A stretch of 64,000 nt of DNA. It comes from Oscillospiraceae bacterium. Lineage in GTDB: Bacteria > Bacillota_A > Clostridia > Oscillospirales > Oscillospiraceae. The stretch lies in NCBI GenBank assembly GCA_017545325.1, contig JAFWOX010000027.1, positions 5,512 through 69,511 of the forward strand, in the 5' to 3' direction. Shown here one piece after another: positions 1 to 7,866 of this stretch. A program made the translations under genes and the position numbers. The notes below the pieces were generated by a model that saw only the letters and a list, made by a program, of their open reading frames with translations, did no database searches and was not told the origin of the DNA. Within the stretch, counting starts at the first letter, position 1. Each line of letters begins with the position of its first letter.

Positions 1-1413
1 CGCCGCGGTGGACTGAAGCTGGCTGGAGATATTGGCCACCTGGGTGATGGGCTGGTTGAAGGTACGCACATAGGTGATGAAGGCCTGAATAGAGCCGATG
101 GAGAGCTGCCCCTTGGCACACATGGAGGCGCCAAGTACGCACACCGCCACATAGCCGGCGTTGCCGATGAAGTTCATGATGGGGCGCATCATACCGGTGA
201 GGAATTCCGCCTTCCAGAAGGCGTTGTACAGCCGGTCGTTCTCATAGTCGAACTCCATCAGAGCCCGGTCCTCGGCGCAGAAGGCCTTGAGGATCTGCTG
301 GCCGGAGTACATCTCCTCCACATAGCCGTTCACGGTGCCCAGCAGCTTTTGCCGCGCCCGGAAGTGCTTCTGGGAGATGCCCACCATCAGGGCGGTGAAG
401 ATGCCGCTGAAGGGCAGCATGGCGATGGCGATGAGGGTGAGCTTCCAGCTGATGCTGAGCATCATCACCAGCACGCCGATCAGGGTGACCACGGAGGTGA
501 TGATCTGGGTGAGGCACTGGTTCATGCTGTGGCTCACCGTATCCACATCGTTGGTGATGCGGCTCATGACCTCGCCGTTGGACATGGTATGGAAGAAGTT
601 CACCGGCAGGCGGTTGATCTTCTCGATGATGGCCTTGCGCAGGTTATAGGAAATCTTGTTGGAGACGTGGGCCAGCGCGTAGCCCTGGGCATAGGAGAAA
701 AGGGCGCTGGCAAAATACAGGATCAGCAGGATCAGCATCACCCGGCCGATATAGCTGAAATCAACGCCGTTGGTGCCGCCAGCGGTGACCGCCGCCACGC
801 CCCGGGCGATCTCATCCGTGATCTTCGCCAGGATGCGGGGGTTCACCGTCGCCAGGACCGTGGAGCAGATCGAACAGACTGAGACGAGAAGGATCAGCCA
901 CTTGAAATCCATCAGGTAGTGGATCAGGTGCTTCATGCTGCCCTTGAAATCCTTGGGCTTCTCTCCCCGTATGCCGCCCGGACCGCGTCCGCCGCCGCCC
1001 GGTCCGCCTCTGCGGCCGCTCTTCATCTTGGAGGTATCCGGTCTGACCAGGGGGCGATAACCGGGGTTATCCTGTTCCATGCCCGTTCGACTGGGCTCAT
1101 TCGTATTGAAATCGAACTTGGGCATGAACAGCTTCATGATCCCCTTGGGCTTCGGCATATCCGGGAATTCCCCGTTTTCCATCTGTTCCTTGAACTTCTC
1201 CGGATCGAAATTCTCCGGATCGAAGCCGGGAGGAGGACCTTTCTTCGGGTCGAAGCCCTTGGGCGGCCCCTTCTTCGGGTCGAAGCCAGGAGGGGGCATT
1301 TTCTTCGGATCAAAGCTTTTCGGGTCGAAATCCCTGGCCGGCTCTCCGGAAGGAGGCCCCATGTGCTGGGGATCGGCGCCGGCGGGCCTGCGATTTTCTT
1401 CCGCTCTGTTCAT
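1..1413 (-). CDS. ABC exporter subunit with proline-rich N-terminus (partial, C-terminus outside window)
   Basis: Membrane half of a type IV ABC exporter; 471 codons are visible and the ATPase domain lies beyond the window edge. Residues 1-165 are unusual: a hydrophilic Pro/Gly/Lys-rich segment with four FDPKK/FDPE-type repeats separated by GPPPG-like linkers (about residues 30-75), then a Gly/Arg-rich stretch. The first membrane helix begins near residue 170 and is followed by the typical exporter segment NFFHTMSNGEVMSRITNDVD. The ATG overlaps the TGA of the upstream transporter gene (ATGA) and has a GGAGG site inside that gene. It is very likely the partner of the 727-residue half-transporter in a heterodimeric multidrug-type exporter. 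The substrate is unknown. Confidence 0.9.
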   Translation of the reverse strand, partial: MNRAEENRRPAGADPQHMGPPSGEPARDFDPKSFDPKKMPPPGFDPKKGPPKGFDPKKGPPPGFDPENFDPEKFKEQMENGEFPDMPKPKGIMKLFMPKFDFNTNEPSRTGMEQDNPGYRPLVRPDTSKMKSGRRGGPGGGGRGPGGIRGEKPKDFKGSMKHLIHYLMDFKWLILLVSVCSICSTVLATVNPRILAKITDEIARGVAAVTAGGTNGVDFSYIGRVMLILLILYFASALFSYAQGYALAHVSNKISYNLRKAIIEKINRLPVNFFHTMSNGEVMSRITNDVDTVSHSMNQCLTQIITSVVTLIGVLVMMLSISWKLTLIAIAMLPFSGIFTALMVGISQKHFRARQKLLGTVNGYVEEMYSGQQILKAFCAEDRALMEFDYENDRLYNAFWKAEFLTGMMRPIMNFIGNAGYVAVCVLGASMCAKGQLSIGSIQAFITYVRTFNQPITQVANISSQLQSTAA

Positions 1414-3593
1414 GCCAATTCCTCCTTTGAAAGCTGGCTCTCCGCGATCTCGCGGTATTCCTCGCAGGTCTGGAGCAGCTCCTGATGGGTCCCATGGCCC
1501 ACGACCCTGCCTTCCTCCAGGACCAGGATCTGATCTGCGTTCATGATGGTGCTGACCCGCTGGGCCACGATCAGGACGGTGGCGTTCTCTGTGGACTCAT
1601 ACAGGGCCTTGCGCAGATTGGCGTCGGTCCGGAAGTCCAGCGCGGAGAAGCTGTCGTCAAAAATGAAGATGGGCGGATTTTCCAGCAGGGCCCGGGCGAT
1701 GCTCAGCCTCTGCTTCTGGCCGCCGGAGACATTGTCGCCGCCCTGGGCGATGGCGATCTCCAGGCCGTTATTCTCCGGATTGATGAAGTCGGAGGCCTGC
1801 GCTATCCGGATGGCGTTGTAGATCTCCTCATCCGTGGCTGTGGCCTTGCCCAGGCTCATGTTGGTGGCTACGTCGCCGGAGAAGAGCAGTCCCTTCTGGG
1901 GCACATAGCCGATATTCCGGCGCAGCTCATGGAGAGACAGGTCCCGGATATCCACCCCATCCAGGAGGATCTGGCCTTCGGTCACATCATAGAACCGCGG
2001 CACCAGATTAATCAGGGTGGACTTGCCCGAACCGGTGGAGCCGATGAAGGCTACCGTCTGTCCCGGCTGCACATCGAACGAGATGTGCTCAAGCACGCAG
2101 TTTTCCGCGTCTCCGTACTTGAAGGAGACGTCCTTGAACTCGATATGGCCTTTAGCCCGCCAGTGCTCGCCCATGTTCCTGGGCTCCTCCGGCTCCTGGA
2201 TCACCGGCTCCGTATCCAGGATCTCGGAGATACGGGTCGCCGCGACCAGAGCCCGGGGGATGAAGATGAACATCTGGGCGATCATGAGGAAGGACATGAT
2301 GATCTGCATCACATACTGCATATAGGCCAGCATATCGCCGATGGGCATCCTGAACCCCGCAACGTGGTGGCCGCCCACCCAGACGATCAGAAGGGTGATG
2401 CCGGAGAGCAGCAGGTTTTCGATGGGGTGCAGGGTCGCCATGGTGCGCTGCACATAGAGGCCGGTATCGGTGATATCCTTGTTGGCCTGGTTGAAGCGCT
2501 TCTCCTCCAGCTTCTCGTTGCCGAAGGCGCGGATAACCAGCATGCCCGTAAGGCTTTCCCGGGCCACCAGGTTCAGCTTGTCCGTCAGCTTCTGCATGAT
2601 CTGGAATTTCGGAACCACCAGCTTGAACATGAGCACCTGCAGAGACAGGAGCAGGACGACCGCCAGGGCGACGATCCAGCTCATGCTCACGCTCTTCCGC
2701 AGCGCCATCACAATGCCGCCGATGCAGTAGATGGGGGCCATGAATACCATGCGGATGCCCATCATGGTGACCATCTGGACCTGCTGGACGTCGTTGGTGC
2801 TCCGGGTGATGAGGGTGGCGGTAGAAAACCGGTCGATGTCCTCGCTGGAAAAACGGGTGACCTTGGCGTAAACATCATGCCTCAGCTTCCGGCCGACGCC
2901 CGCGGAGGTCCGGGCCGAGAAGAAGTTCGTGCCGATATCCGCGATGCCGCTCATGAGAGAGAAGAGCAGCATGATGCCGCCGATGCGCAGGATGTAGCTC
3001 TGTTGGGTCTGCTGGAGAGGCGCCTCATATTCCCGGTAGAACAGCTTGGTGAAGGTGATGGCGATGCTCTCGATCATGCCGCCGCCCACCTTGGCCGCTT
3101 CCGCCTTGCCCGCCTCCAGCGCCTTCGCGGGAACAGAGGCGGCGATCTGATTGAACTCCTCTACGGACATCGCGTTGTATTCCTGTTCGCCCGCCGCATA
3201 ATACAGGGCATACATCGCCTTTTCATAGGCCAGCTTTACCTCGCTCAGCTTGGCGCTGTCCGTTTCCGTCAGCACATACGCGCCCTTTTGCTTCAGACCG
3301 GGATACTGTTTCACCAGCTCCGCGTCCGCCGTACCGGCTTCCTTCCATACATACCCCTCCGAAAGGACGCGCGCGCCGCCCTCGGAGGCGAAGGTCAGGA
3401 TGCTTTCAAAGGAAGCCTTATCGATCACATCCGGGGTTGATACCTCCACGCCGCTCTGTACGATACCCACGTTCACGATCTTGCTCATGTAGTTGGGCAG
3501 GTACAGCTCCAGGATGGTCTGGCAGAAGAGCAGGGCAACCGCCGCCAGGGCCATGAAGATGAACGGCTTCATGTACTTGAAGATCAGTTTCAA
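1410..3593 (-). CDS. ABC exporter, fused permease/ATPase subunit
   Basis: Complete 727-residue half-transporter. After membrane helix 1 there is an unusually long extracytoplasmic insert (about residues 35-205) before the remaining helices. The ATPase domain has Walker A GSTGSGKST (about 518-526), signature VSGGQKQR (about 620) and Walker B IFIFDDS (about 640). The residue after the Walker B Asp is Asp, not the catalytic Glu, as in the degenerate site of heterodimeric exporters such as BmrC/YheI (family knowledge). It is followed with a 4-nt overlap by the partner subunit and preceded 135 bp upstream by a MarR regulator on the same strand, so MarR-controlled drug or toxic-compound efflux is the likely role. 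Confidence 0.93.
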   Translation of the reverse strand: MKLIFKYMKPFIFMALAAVALLFCQTILELYLPNYMSKIVNVGIVQSGVEVSTPDVIDKASFESILTFASEGGARVLSEGYVWKEAGTADAELVKQYPGLKQKGAYVLTETDSAKLSEVKLAYEKAMYALYYAAGEQEYNAMSVEEFNQIAASVPAKALEAGKAEAAKVGGGMIESIAITFTKLFYREYEAPLQQTQQSYILRIGGIMLLFSLMSGIADIGTNFFSARTSAGVGRKLRHDVYAKVTRFSSEDIDRFSTATLITRSTNDVQQVQMVTMMGIRMVFMAPIYCIGGIVMALRKSVSMSWIVALAVVLLLSLQVLMFKLVVPKFQIMQKLTDKLNLVARESLTGMLVIRAFGNEKLEEKRFNQANKDITDTGLYVQRTMATLHPIENLLLSGITLLIVWVGGHHVAGFRMPIGDMLAYMQYVMQIIMSFLMIAQMFIFIPRALVAATRISEILDTEPVIQEPEEPRNMGEHWRAKGHIEFKDVSFKYGDAENCVLEHISFDVQPGQTVAFIGSTGSGKSTLINLVPRFYDVTEGQILLDGVDIRDLSLHELRRNIGYVPQKGLLFSGDVATNMSLGKATATDEEIYNAIRIAQASDFINPENNGLEIAIAQGGDNVSGGQKQRLSIARALLENPPIFIFDDSFSALDFRTDANLRKALYESTENATVLIVAQRVSTIMNADQILVLEEGRVVGHGTHQELLQTCEEYREIAESQLSKEELA

Positions 3594-3636
3594 GTCTCTT
3601 TTCTTCTCCTTCTATGCTGTTTCATAAATTTAGAAC

Positions 3637-3692
3637 GAGCGCCTCCCGCATTCCTTTTTGGCGGGAAGGTCTGCTTTTTTTCGGGAGCGCTC
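3637..3692 (-). other. imperfect inverted repeat between marR-type gene and exporter genes
   Basis: GAGCGCCTCCCG at 3637-3648 is nearly complementary to CGGGAGCGCTC at 3682-3692, and a shorter TCCCGC/GCGGGA hairpin lies within it. No T-run follows on the minus strand, so this is more likely an mRNA stem-loop or processing site than a terminator. Function inferred only. Confidence 0.35.
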
Positions 3693-3728
3693 ATGATTCT
3701 ACAAAAAGCAATCGCCCCTCACGGCGGT

Positions 3729-4196
3729 CTACAGCAGGTCCGCTTCCTCCGGATCATTGCTGTCGGTCAGCTTCATCAGCAGCTCCAGGAGCCGCTCCTT
3801 TTCCTCCGTGGACAGCGCGGATAAAAACATGGAGGCAAAGTCCGGCCGGTCGATCACCAACTCCTGAGCCCGGAGCTTTCCCTCTTCCGTCATGAAAATA
3901 TTGAACACCCGTTTATCCCGGCTGTTCTGCCGCCGTTCCACCAATCCGCCGGCTTCCAGCTTGCTGAGGGTCTCGCTTACAGACTGTGGTCTGAGCTGCA
4001 GAAGGGTGGTCATATCCCGCTGGCTGATCCCATCGGATTCATTCAGCATCAGCAGGATCCGGTTCTGGGCGCTGGGTCTGCCGCCTACCTTGGACCCGGG
4101 CTCCCCTGCCGGCAGCTTCGGTCCCCGGCGAAGCAGAGCGAACAAACGGAAGATACACTCCATCAGCTGTTCATTCAGCTCAGAAGTCGGTTCCAT
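3729..4196 (-). CDS. MarR-family transcriptional regulator
   Basis: 155-residue winged-helix regulator, usual MarR length. The DNA-binding region lies at about residues 55-105 (ISQRDMTTLLQLRPQSVSET, then a basic wing NSRDKRVFNI). The ATG at 4196 was chosen because a GGGAGGG site lies 9 nt upstream; the frame is open further upstream but that would place the operators inside the gene. The promoter directly upstream is framed by two 13-bp inverted repeats, the classical arrangement for an autorepressing MarR protein. It lies upstream of and codirectional with the two exporter genes, so it probably controls itself and the exporter. Stop codon is TAG. Confidence 0.92.
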   Translation of the reverse strand: MEPTSELNEQLMECIFRLFALLRRGPKLPAGEPGSKVGGRPSAQNRILLMLNESDGISQRDMTTLLQLRPQSVSETLSKLEAGGLVERRQNSRDKRVFNIFMTEEGKLRAQELVIDRPDFASMFLSALSTEEKERLLELLMKLTDSNDPEEADLL

Positions 4197-4219
4197 CCGC
4201 GTCATCCCTCCCGCAAAAA

Positions 4220-4289
4220 TTAAGGTACTTGAGTTGTTCCCTATTATAGACCCGCTTTTCGGAAATGTCAATCTGTTCAAGTACCTTAA
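4220..4289 (-). promoter_or_regulatory. consensus promoter flanked by two 13-bp MarR-type operators
   Basis: On the minus strand TTGACA (4266-4271) and TATAAT (4243-4248) are 17 bp apart, a perfect sigma-A promoter. TTAAGGTACTTGA at 4220-4232 and its exact reverse complement at 4277-4289 flank it. Each copy is itself a near-palindrome (AAG-GTA-CTT core). One site overlaps the transcription start region and one lies upstream of -35, which fits repression by the adjacent MarR protein. Confidence 0.85.
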
Positions 4290-4334
4290 ATTCAGGTTTT
4301 TTTCAGGGCTTTTTTCTGTGATATTTTCCGGAAA

Positions 4335-4376
4335 AGCAATGCGGGACGGGCAAAGCTTTCGCCTTATCCGTCCCGC
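4335..4376 (-). terminator. stem-loop after the DUF6514 gene
   Basis: GCGGGACGG (4341-4349) pairs with CCGTCCCGC (4368-4376) around a smaller internal stem; on the minus strand it is followed by ATTGCTTTTCC. Probable intrinsic terminator with a weak T-tract. Confidence 0.55.
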
Positions 4377-4398
4377 GAAGGGTTTCCCGCTCCCCGCG

Positions 4399-4659
4399 CT
4401 AGTCATGGGATTGCAGCAGCATCTCTCTGGCCATCGGGTCCGCCAGCAGGTCCTCCAGAATATCCCGAAGATGTACCGGCTCGGCCCCCTCCCGGTTCAG
4501 GGCGGCCGCAACCAGCAGCGCAAATTCCCGGTCCTCCGTCAGATCCTCGACCCGGCCTGCGCTGCCGCCGTTCTCATCCCGGCCCTCGATCCCCCATCCG
4601 GTATAGCTGCCCAGCTCCCGCGTGAAATACTGTCGGGAAAACACCGTGTAATGTACCAT
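4399..4659 (-). CDS. DUF6514-like small protein
   Basis: 86-residue soluble protein beginning MVHYTVFSRQYF. The pattern (H/Y)YTVFSR...YTGWGIE..., then an acidic helix and VHLRDILEDLLADP at the end resembles the clostridial DUF6514 family as I recall it; function unknown. The ATG at 4659 has a GAGAGG site 7 nt upstream and is preferred over the upstream in-frame ATG at 4728, which has no good ribosome site. It is flanked by hairpin terminators on both sides, so it is probably transcribed alone. Stop is TAG. Confidence 0.65.
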   Translation of the reverse strand: MVHYTVFSRQYFTRELGSYTGWGIEGRDENGGSAGRVEDLTEDREFALLVAAALNREGAEPVHLRDILEDLLADPMAREMLLQSHD

Positions 4660-4785
4660 GTCCATTCCTCTCCGCTTTCCAAATTCGTCCGTTTTTATAT
4701 CACCGATTGCCGGTTCACGAACTTTCATGTCGAATTTAGCATCTCAGACCGTTCGGCACAAGGAAAACCGTTCGACCGGATTCGA

Positions 4786-4819
4786 CAAAAAAGGAGACCT
4801 GCACAGGATGCTGTGCAGG
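4786..4819 (-). terminator. intrinsic terminator of the P-loop gene
   Basis: CCTGCACAG (4798-4806) and CTGTGCAGG (4811-4819) form a perfect 9-bp stem; on the minus strand a run of six T (4787-4792) follows. Confidence 0.85.
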
Positions 4820-4851
4820 CCCCGGATCCAGGATGCCAAATCTTGTTTTTT

Positions 4852-5262
4852 TCAGAAAAACTTTTTGATCTTGTCGGTCGCGGACTCCACCGGCGCGGAG
4901 AGGGTAAGGGTGAAGGAAACGCCGTGCTTTGTGCTGAAGCCCTCCAACCATTCCAAAAAAGCCTCGGCGGATTCCACGGACCGGTCTTCGAACATCTTGT
5001 AAAGGTTATCGATAAATACATGGCAAATATCGTAATTGCAGGCATGGAGCGCGCTGAGAAAACCCTTCATGTACTCGGTACTGCCGAAATCATAATCCGA
5101 TGCCACGATAAGTCTGGCCTGATGGGGAATGTCATAGGTGAGAGAGCGATCCTTCTCGATAACTACCACGTCGCCCTGCTCCTCATCCAGCGCCTTCTGT
5201 ACCAGATCGATGAGCAGCTTGGTCTTGCCGGAGCCCTTAACGCCCATGATTACTTTGATCAT
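4852..5262 (-). CDS. P-loop nucleotide-binding protein, unknown role
   Basis: 136 residues beginning MIKVIMGVKGSGKTK, a clear Walker A (GVKGSGKT) at the extreme N-terminus. A hydrophobic strand ending in VFIDN (about residue 85) may be the Walker B equivalent. No other domain is recognisable; it resembles small clostridial ATP-binding proteins of unknown function. The ATG at 5262 has AAGGAG 7 nt upstream; an in-frame ATG 18 nt further up overlaps this ribosome site and is unlikely. It has its own promoter (5303-5331) and terminator, so it is monocistronic. Confidence 0.75.
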   Translation of the reverse strand: MIKVIMGVKGSGKTKLLIDLVQKALDEEQGDVVVIEKDRSLTYDIPHQARLIVASDYDFGSTEYMKGFLSALHACNYDICHVFIDNLYKMFEDRSVESAEAFLEWLEGFSTKHGVSFTLTLSAPVESATDKIKKFF

Positions 5263-5302
5263 AACCCGTCTCCTTTGCATGTATTTGATTATCCCTGGCT
5301 AC

Positions 5303-5331
5303 AGTATAGCATCTCCGCCTCCGTTCTTCAA
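5303..5331 (-). promoter_or_regulatory. promoter of the P-loop gene
   Basis: Minus strand TTGAAG (5326-5331), 17-bp spacer, TATACT (5303-5308), about 40 bp before the start codon. Confidence 0.65.
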
Positions 5332-5364
5332 CCGGAATCTTCAGGAGTTAATCCGGGTTTCTCT

Positions 5365-6573
5365 TCATTTTTCGCCCAGGAACAGAATCCGCATCAGCCG
5401 CAGCAGCACAGCGCCCCAGGAGGCCCGGGGAACCGTCTCCCCAGCGGTCAGCTCCGCCCGGGCCAGCTCCCTGCCCTCTCCGTCCAGAAGGCGCAGATAT
5501 CCCAGCGCCTGTCCCGCCTCCACCGGGGCCTCCGCCTCCTCCGCAAGGGTGATCTCCTTCCGCAGGCCGGAGATCTGCCGTTTCTCCAGCAGGAGCTTGG
5601 TCTGACCGGACAGGACCGGCTGCACCCAGGGGGAGGTCCCCATGTGCACCGGCACGGGGGCAAGAGCCGCGTCCGGAAGGATCTCCACCAGCTGATAGTT
5701 GGCGAAGGCATGGTTCAGCAGGAGCTTTGCACTCTCAAACCGGATATCCGAGCTGGGGGCATGGAGGATCACCGCCACATACTCCGCGCCGTCCCGCATG
5801 GCGGAGGCGCTGAGGCAGTACATGGCCTCCTGCGTGAATCCGGTTTTCAGCCCCGTGGCCCCGGGATAAAAGCGGATGAGCTTGTTGGTGTTGCTCAGGC
5901 CGAAGGCGCCGTCCCGCACGGAATCCATCCAGATCGTGGTATAGTTCCGGATCCACTCGCAGTCCAGCAGTCGGCAGGACAGAAGCGCGATATCCCAGGC
6001 GCAGCTGTAATGCTCGCCCTGGGTGGGAAGGCCGGTGCAGTTGGCAAAAACGGTATCCGCCATGCCCAGATCCCGCGCCCGCTGATTCATCTGCTCCACA
6101 AACGCCCCTTCGCTCCCCGCGGCAGCCTCCGCCAGGGCGACGGCTCCATCGTTGGCAGAGCTGACAGCCACAGCCTTGATCAGGTCCTCTACGGTCATCG
6201 TCTCCCCTTCCTCCAGAAAGATCTGACTTCCCCCCATGGAGGCGGCATAGGCCGAACAGGTCACCCGCTGCTCCAGCTGAAGATCCCCTCTGTCCACCAG
6301 CTCCGTCACCAGGAGCAGGGTCATCACCTTGGTCACGCTGGCAATGGGCAGATGCCTGCGGGCCTCGCTCTCGTAAAGGCAGGTGCGGGTCTCCCGCTCC
6401 ATGAGCACCGCCGCCCCCACCGATGCGGAAACGTCCTCCAGGGAGGACAGCGCCTCCACAGCAGCCCAGTTTTCCGGATCGAAGTCTTCCTCCTCCCCGT
6501 CCTCCGCCCCCGCCGGAAGCGCCAGCAGGGCCAGCATCAGGATCATCGCCCATACCCTGCGCAGTTTCTTCAT
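5365..6573 (-). CDS. D-alanyl-D-alanine carboxypeptidase (PBP5/DacF type)
   Basis: Trims the terminal D-Ala from peptidoglycan pentapeptides at the outer face of the membrane. A 402-residue protein with an N-terminal signal peptide (MKKLRRVW then a hydrophobic stretch ending near AGA, residue 23). All serine-peptidase S11 motifs are present: SVTK (Ser79), SAN (139-141) and KTG (243-245). The C-terminal part matches the beta-rich PBP5 C domain and ends with a short hydrophobic stretch. The ATG at 6573 has AAGGAG 8 nt upstream; ATGs at 6579 and 6606 are less well placed. The gene is divergent from thiI. Confidence 0.92.
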   Translation of the reverse strand: MKKLRRVWAMILMLALLALPAGAEDGEEEDFDPENWAAVEALSSLEDVSASVGAAVLMERETRTCLYESEARRHLPIASVTKVMTLLLVTELVDRGDLQLEQRVTCSAYAASMGGSQIFLEEGETMTVEDLIKAVAVSSANDGAVALAEAAAGSEGAFVEQMNQRARDLGMADTVFANCTGLPTQGEHYSCAWDIALLSCRLLDCEWIRNYTTIWMDSVRDGAFGLSNTNKLIRFYPGATGLKTGFTQEAMYCLSASAMRDGAEYVAVILHAPSSDIRFESAKLLLNHAFANYQLVEILPDAALAPVPVHMGTSPWVQPVLSGQTKLLLEKRQISGLRKEITLAEEAEAPVEAGQALGYLRLLDGEGRELARAELTAGETVPRASWGAVLLRLMRILFLGEK

Positions 6574-6623
6574 CCCCATCGCTCCTTCCCGCGCCTCACG
6601 GCGCATTTAATCCTATGTTGCGA

Positions 6624-6653
6624 TTGACAGAGACATGACCGAACAGATACAAT
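6624..6653 (+). promoter_or_regulatory. promoter of thiI
   Basis: TTGACA (6624-6629), 18-bp spacer, TACAAT (6648-6653), 38 bp before the thiI ATG. Confidence 0.7.
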
Positions 6654-6690
6654 ACAGATTAGATTCCAATGGATATGATGAGGATGCGAA

Positions 6691-7866
6691 ATGAACGATA
6701 TTCTGCTGCTCAAACCCGGGGAGCTGGTGCTGAAGGGCCAGAACCGGCATTTTTTTGAGGATCGCCTGCGGTCCAATGTCGCCCGGAGGCTGAAAGGCCT
6801 CGGCCGCTTTCAGATCACCTCGGTCCAATCGACCGTCTATGTGGAACCGCTGGAGGACGGCCTCGATCTGGACGAGGCCTTCCGCCGCTGCAGCCAGGTC
6901 TTCGGGATCATCTCCCTCTGCCGCGCCGCCGCCTGCGAGAAGGATAAGGACGCGATCCTGAACACCGCCCTGCGCTATCTGGAGCCGGAGCTCCGGAAGG
7001 CGAAGAGCTTCAAGGTGGAATCCAAGCGCAGCGACAAGCGTTTTCCCATGACCTCCATCCAGCTCAGCCAATATGTGGGCGGGGGGATCGGGGAGGCCTA
7101 CCCCGATCTGCCTGCGGATATGCATGACCCGGAGCTGGTGGTCCATGTGGAGGTGCGGGAGACCGCCGCCTATGTTCATGCCGGCGGGGTGCCCGGCGCG
7201 GGCGGGCTGCCTGTGGGAACCTGCGGCCGGGCGGTGAGCCTGCTCTCCGGCGGGATCGACAGCCCCGTTTCCACCTACATGATCGCCCGCCGGGGGGTGC
7301 AGATCATCCCCGTGCACTTTTTCTCCTTTCCCTATACCTCCGAGCTGGCCAAGGACAAGGTCATCAAGCTGGCCCGGAAGCTGCTGCCCTGGTGCGGAAG
7401 GCTCACCCTGGAGGTCATCCCCTTCACCCATATCCAGGAGGAGATCCGGGATAAGTGCCCGGAGGAGTTCTTTACCCTCATCATGCGGCGCTTCATGATG
7501 CGGCTGGCCCAGTCCGTGGCGCTGGCCAACGGCTGCGGCGCCCTGGTAACGGGGGAAAACCTGGGTCAGGTGGCCAGTCAGACGATGGAGGCGCTGCGCT
7601 GCACGGAGGCGCCGCTGGAGCTGCCGGTGCTCCGGCCCCTCATCGGCTTTGATAAGGAACAGATCATCGGCATTGCCCGGCAGCTGGATACCTTTGAAAC
7701 CTCTATCCTCCCCTATGAGGACTGCTGCACCGTCTTCACCCCCCGCCACCCCCGGACGAAGCCGAAGCCGGAGGAGGTGGAGGAGGCGGAGGCCATTCTG
7801 GATGTGGAGGCCCTGTGCCGGGAAGCGCTGGAGAATACGGAAAGGATACCCATCAATGAGCCATAA
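6691..7866 (+). CDS. thiI: tRNA 4-thiouridine / thiazole sulfurtransferase ThiI
   Basis: ATP-dependent thiolation of tRNA U8 and, in many bacteria, sulfur supply to thiamin. 391 residues: N-terminal ferredoxin-like and THUMP region (to about 165), then a PP-loop ATPase with SGGIDSP at 186-192 and the conserved [12 protein letters not shown] segment near 345. It lacks the C-terminal rhodanese domain of the E. coli enzyme, the usual form in Firmicutes. No cysteine desulfurase gene, often adjacent in this group, is seen next to it. The gene overlaps the following cinA reading frame by 11 nt. Confidence 0.95.
   Translation: MNDILLLKPGELVLKGQNRHFFEDRLRSNVARRLKGLGRFQITSVQSTVYVEPLEDGLDLDEAFRRCSQVFGIISLCRAAACEKDKDAILNTALRYLEPELRKAKSFKVESKRSDKRFPMTSIQLSQYVGGGIGEAYPDLPADMHDPELVVHVEVRETAAYVHAGGVPGAGGLPVGTCGRAVSLLSGGIDSPVSTYMIARRGVQIIPVHFFSFPYTSELAKDKVIKLARKLLPWCGRLTLEVIPFTHIQEEIRDKCPEEFFTLIMRRFMMRLAQSVALANGCGALVTGENLGQVASQTMEALRCTEAPLELPVLRPLIGFDKEQIIGIARQLDTFETSILPYEDCCTVFTPRHPRTKPKPEEVEEAEAILDVEALCREALENTERIPINEP

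Noticed and set aside
1485..3440. Long open frame (651 codons) on the plus strand opposite the ABC exporter gene
   Set aside because: It is the complement of a clear ABC transporter gene; the translation is low-complexity, rich in His, Asp, Gly and Ala, with no domain, as expected for an antisense frame in high-GC DNA.
3892..6627. 911-codon plus-strand frame spanning the DUF6514, P-loop and carboxypeptidase genes
   Set aside because: It crosses three recognisable minus-strand genes, their terminators and promoters; no plausible protein.
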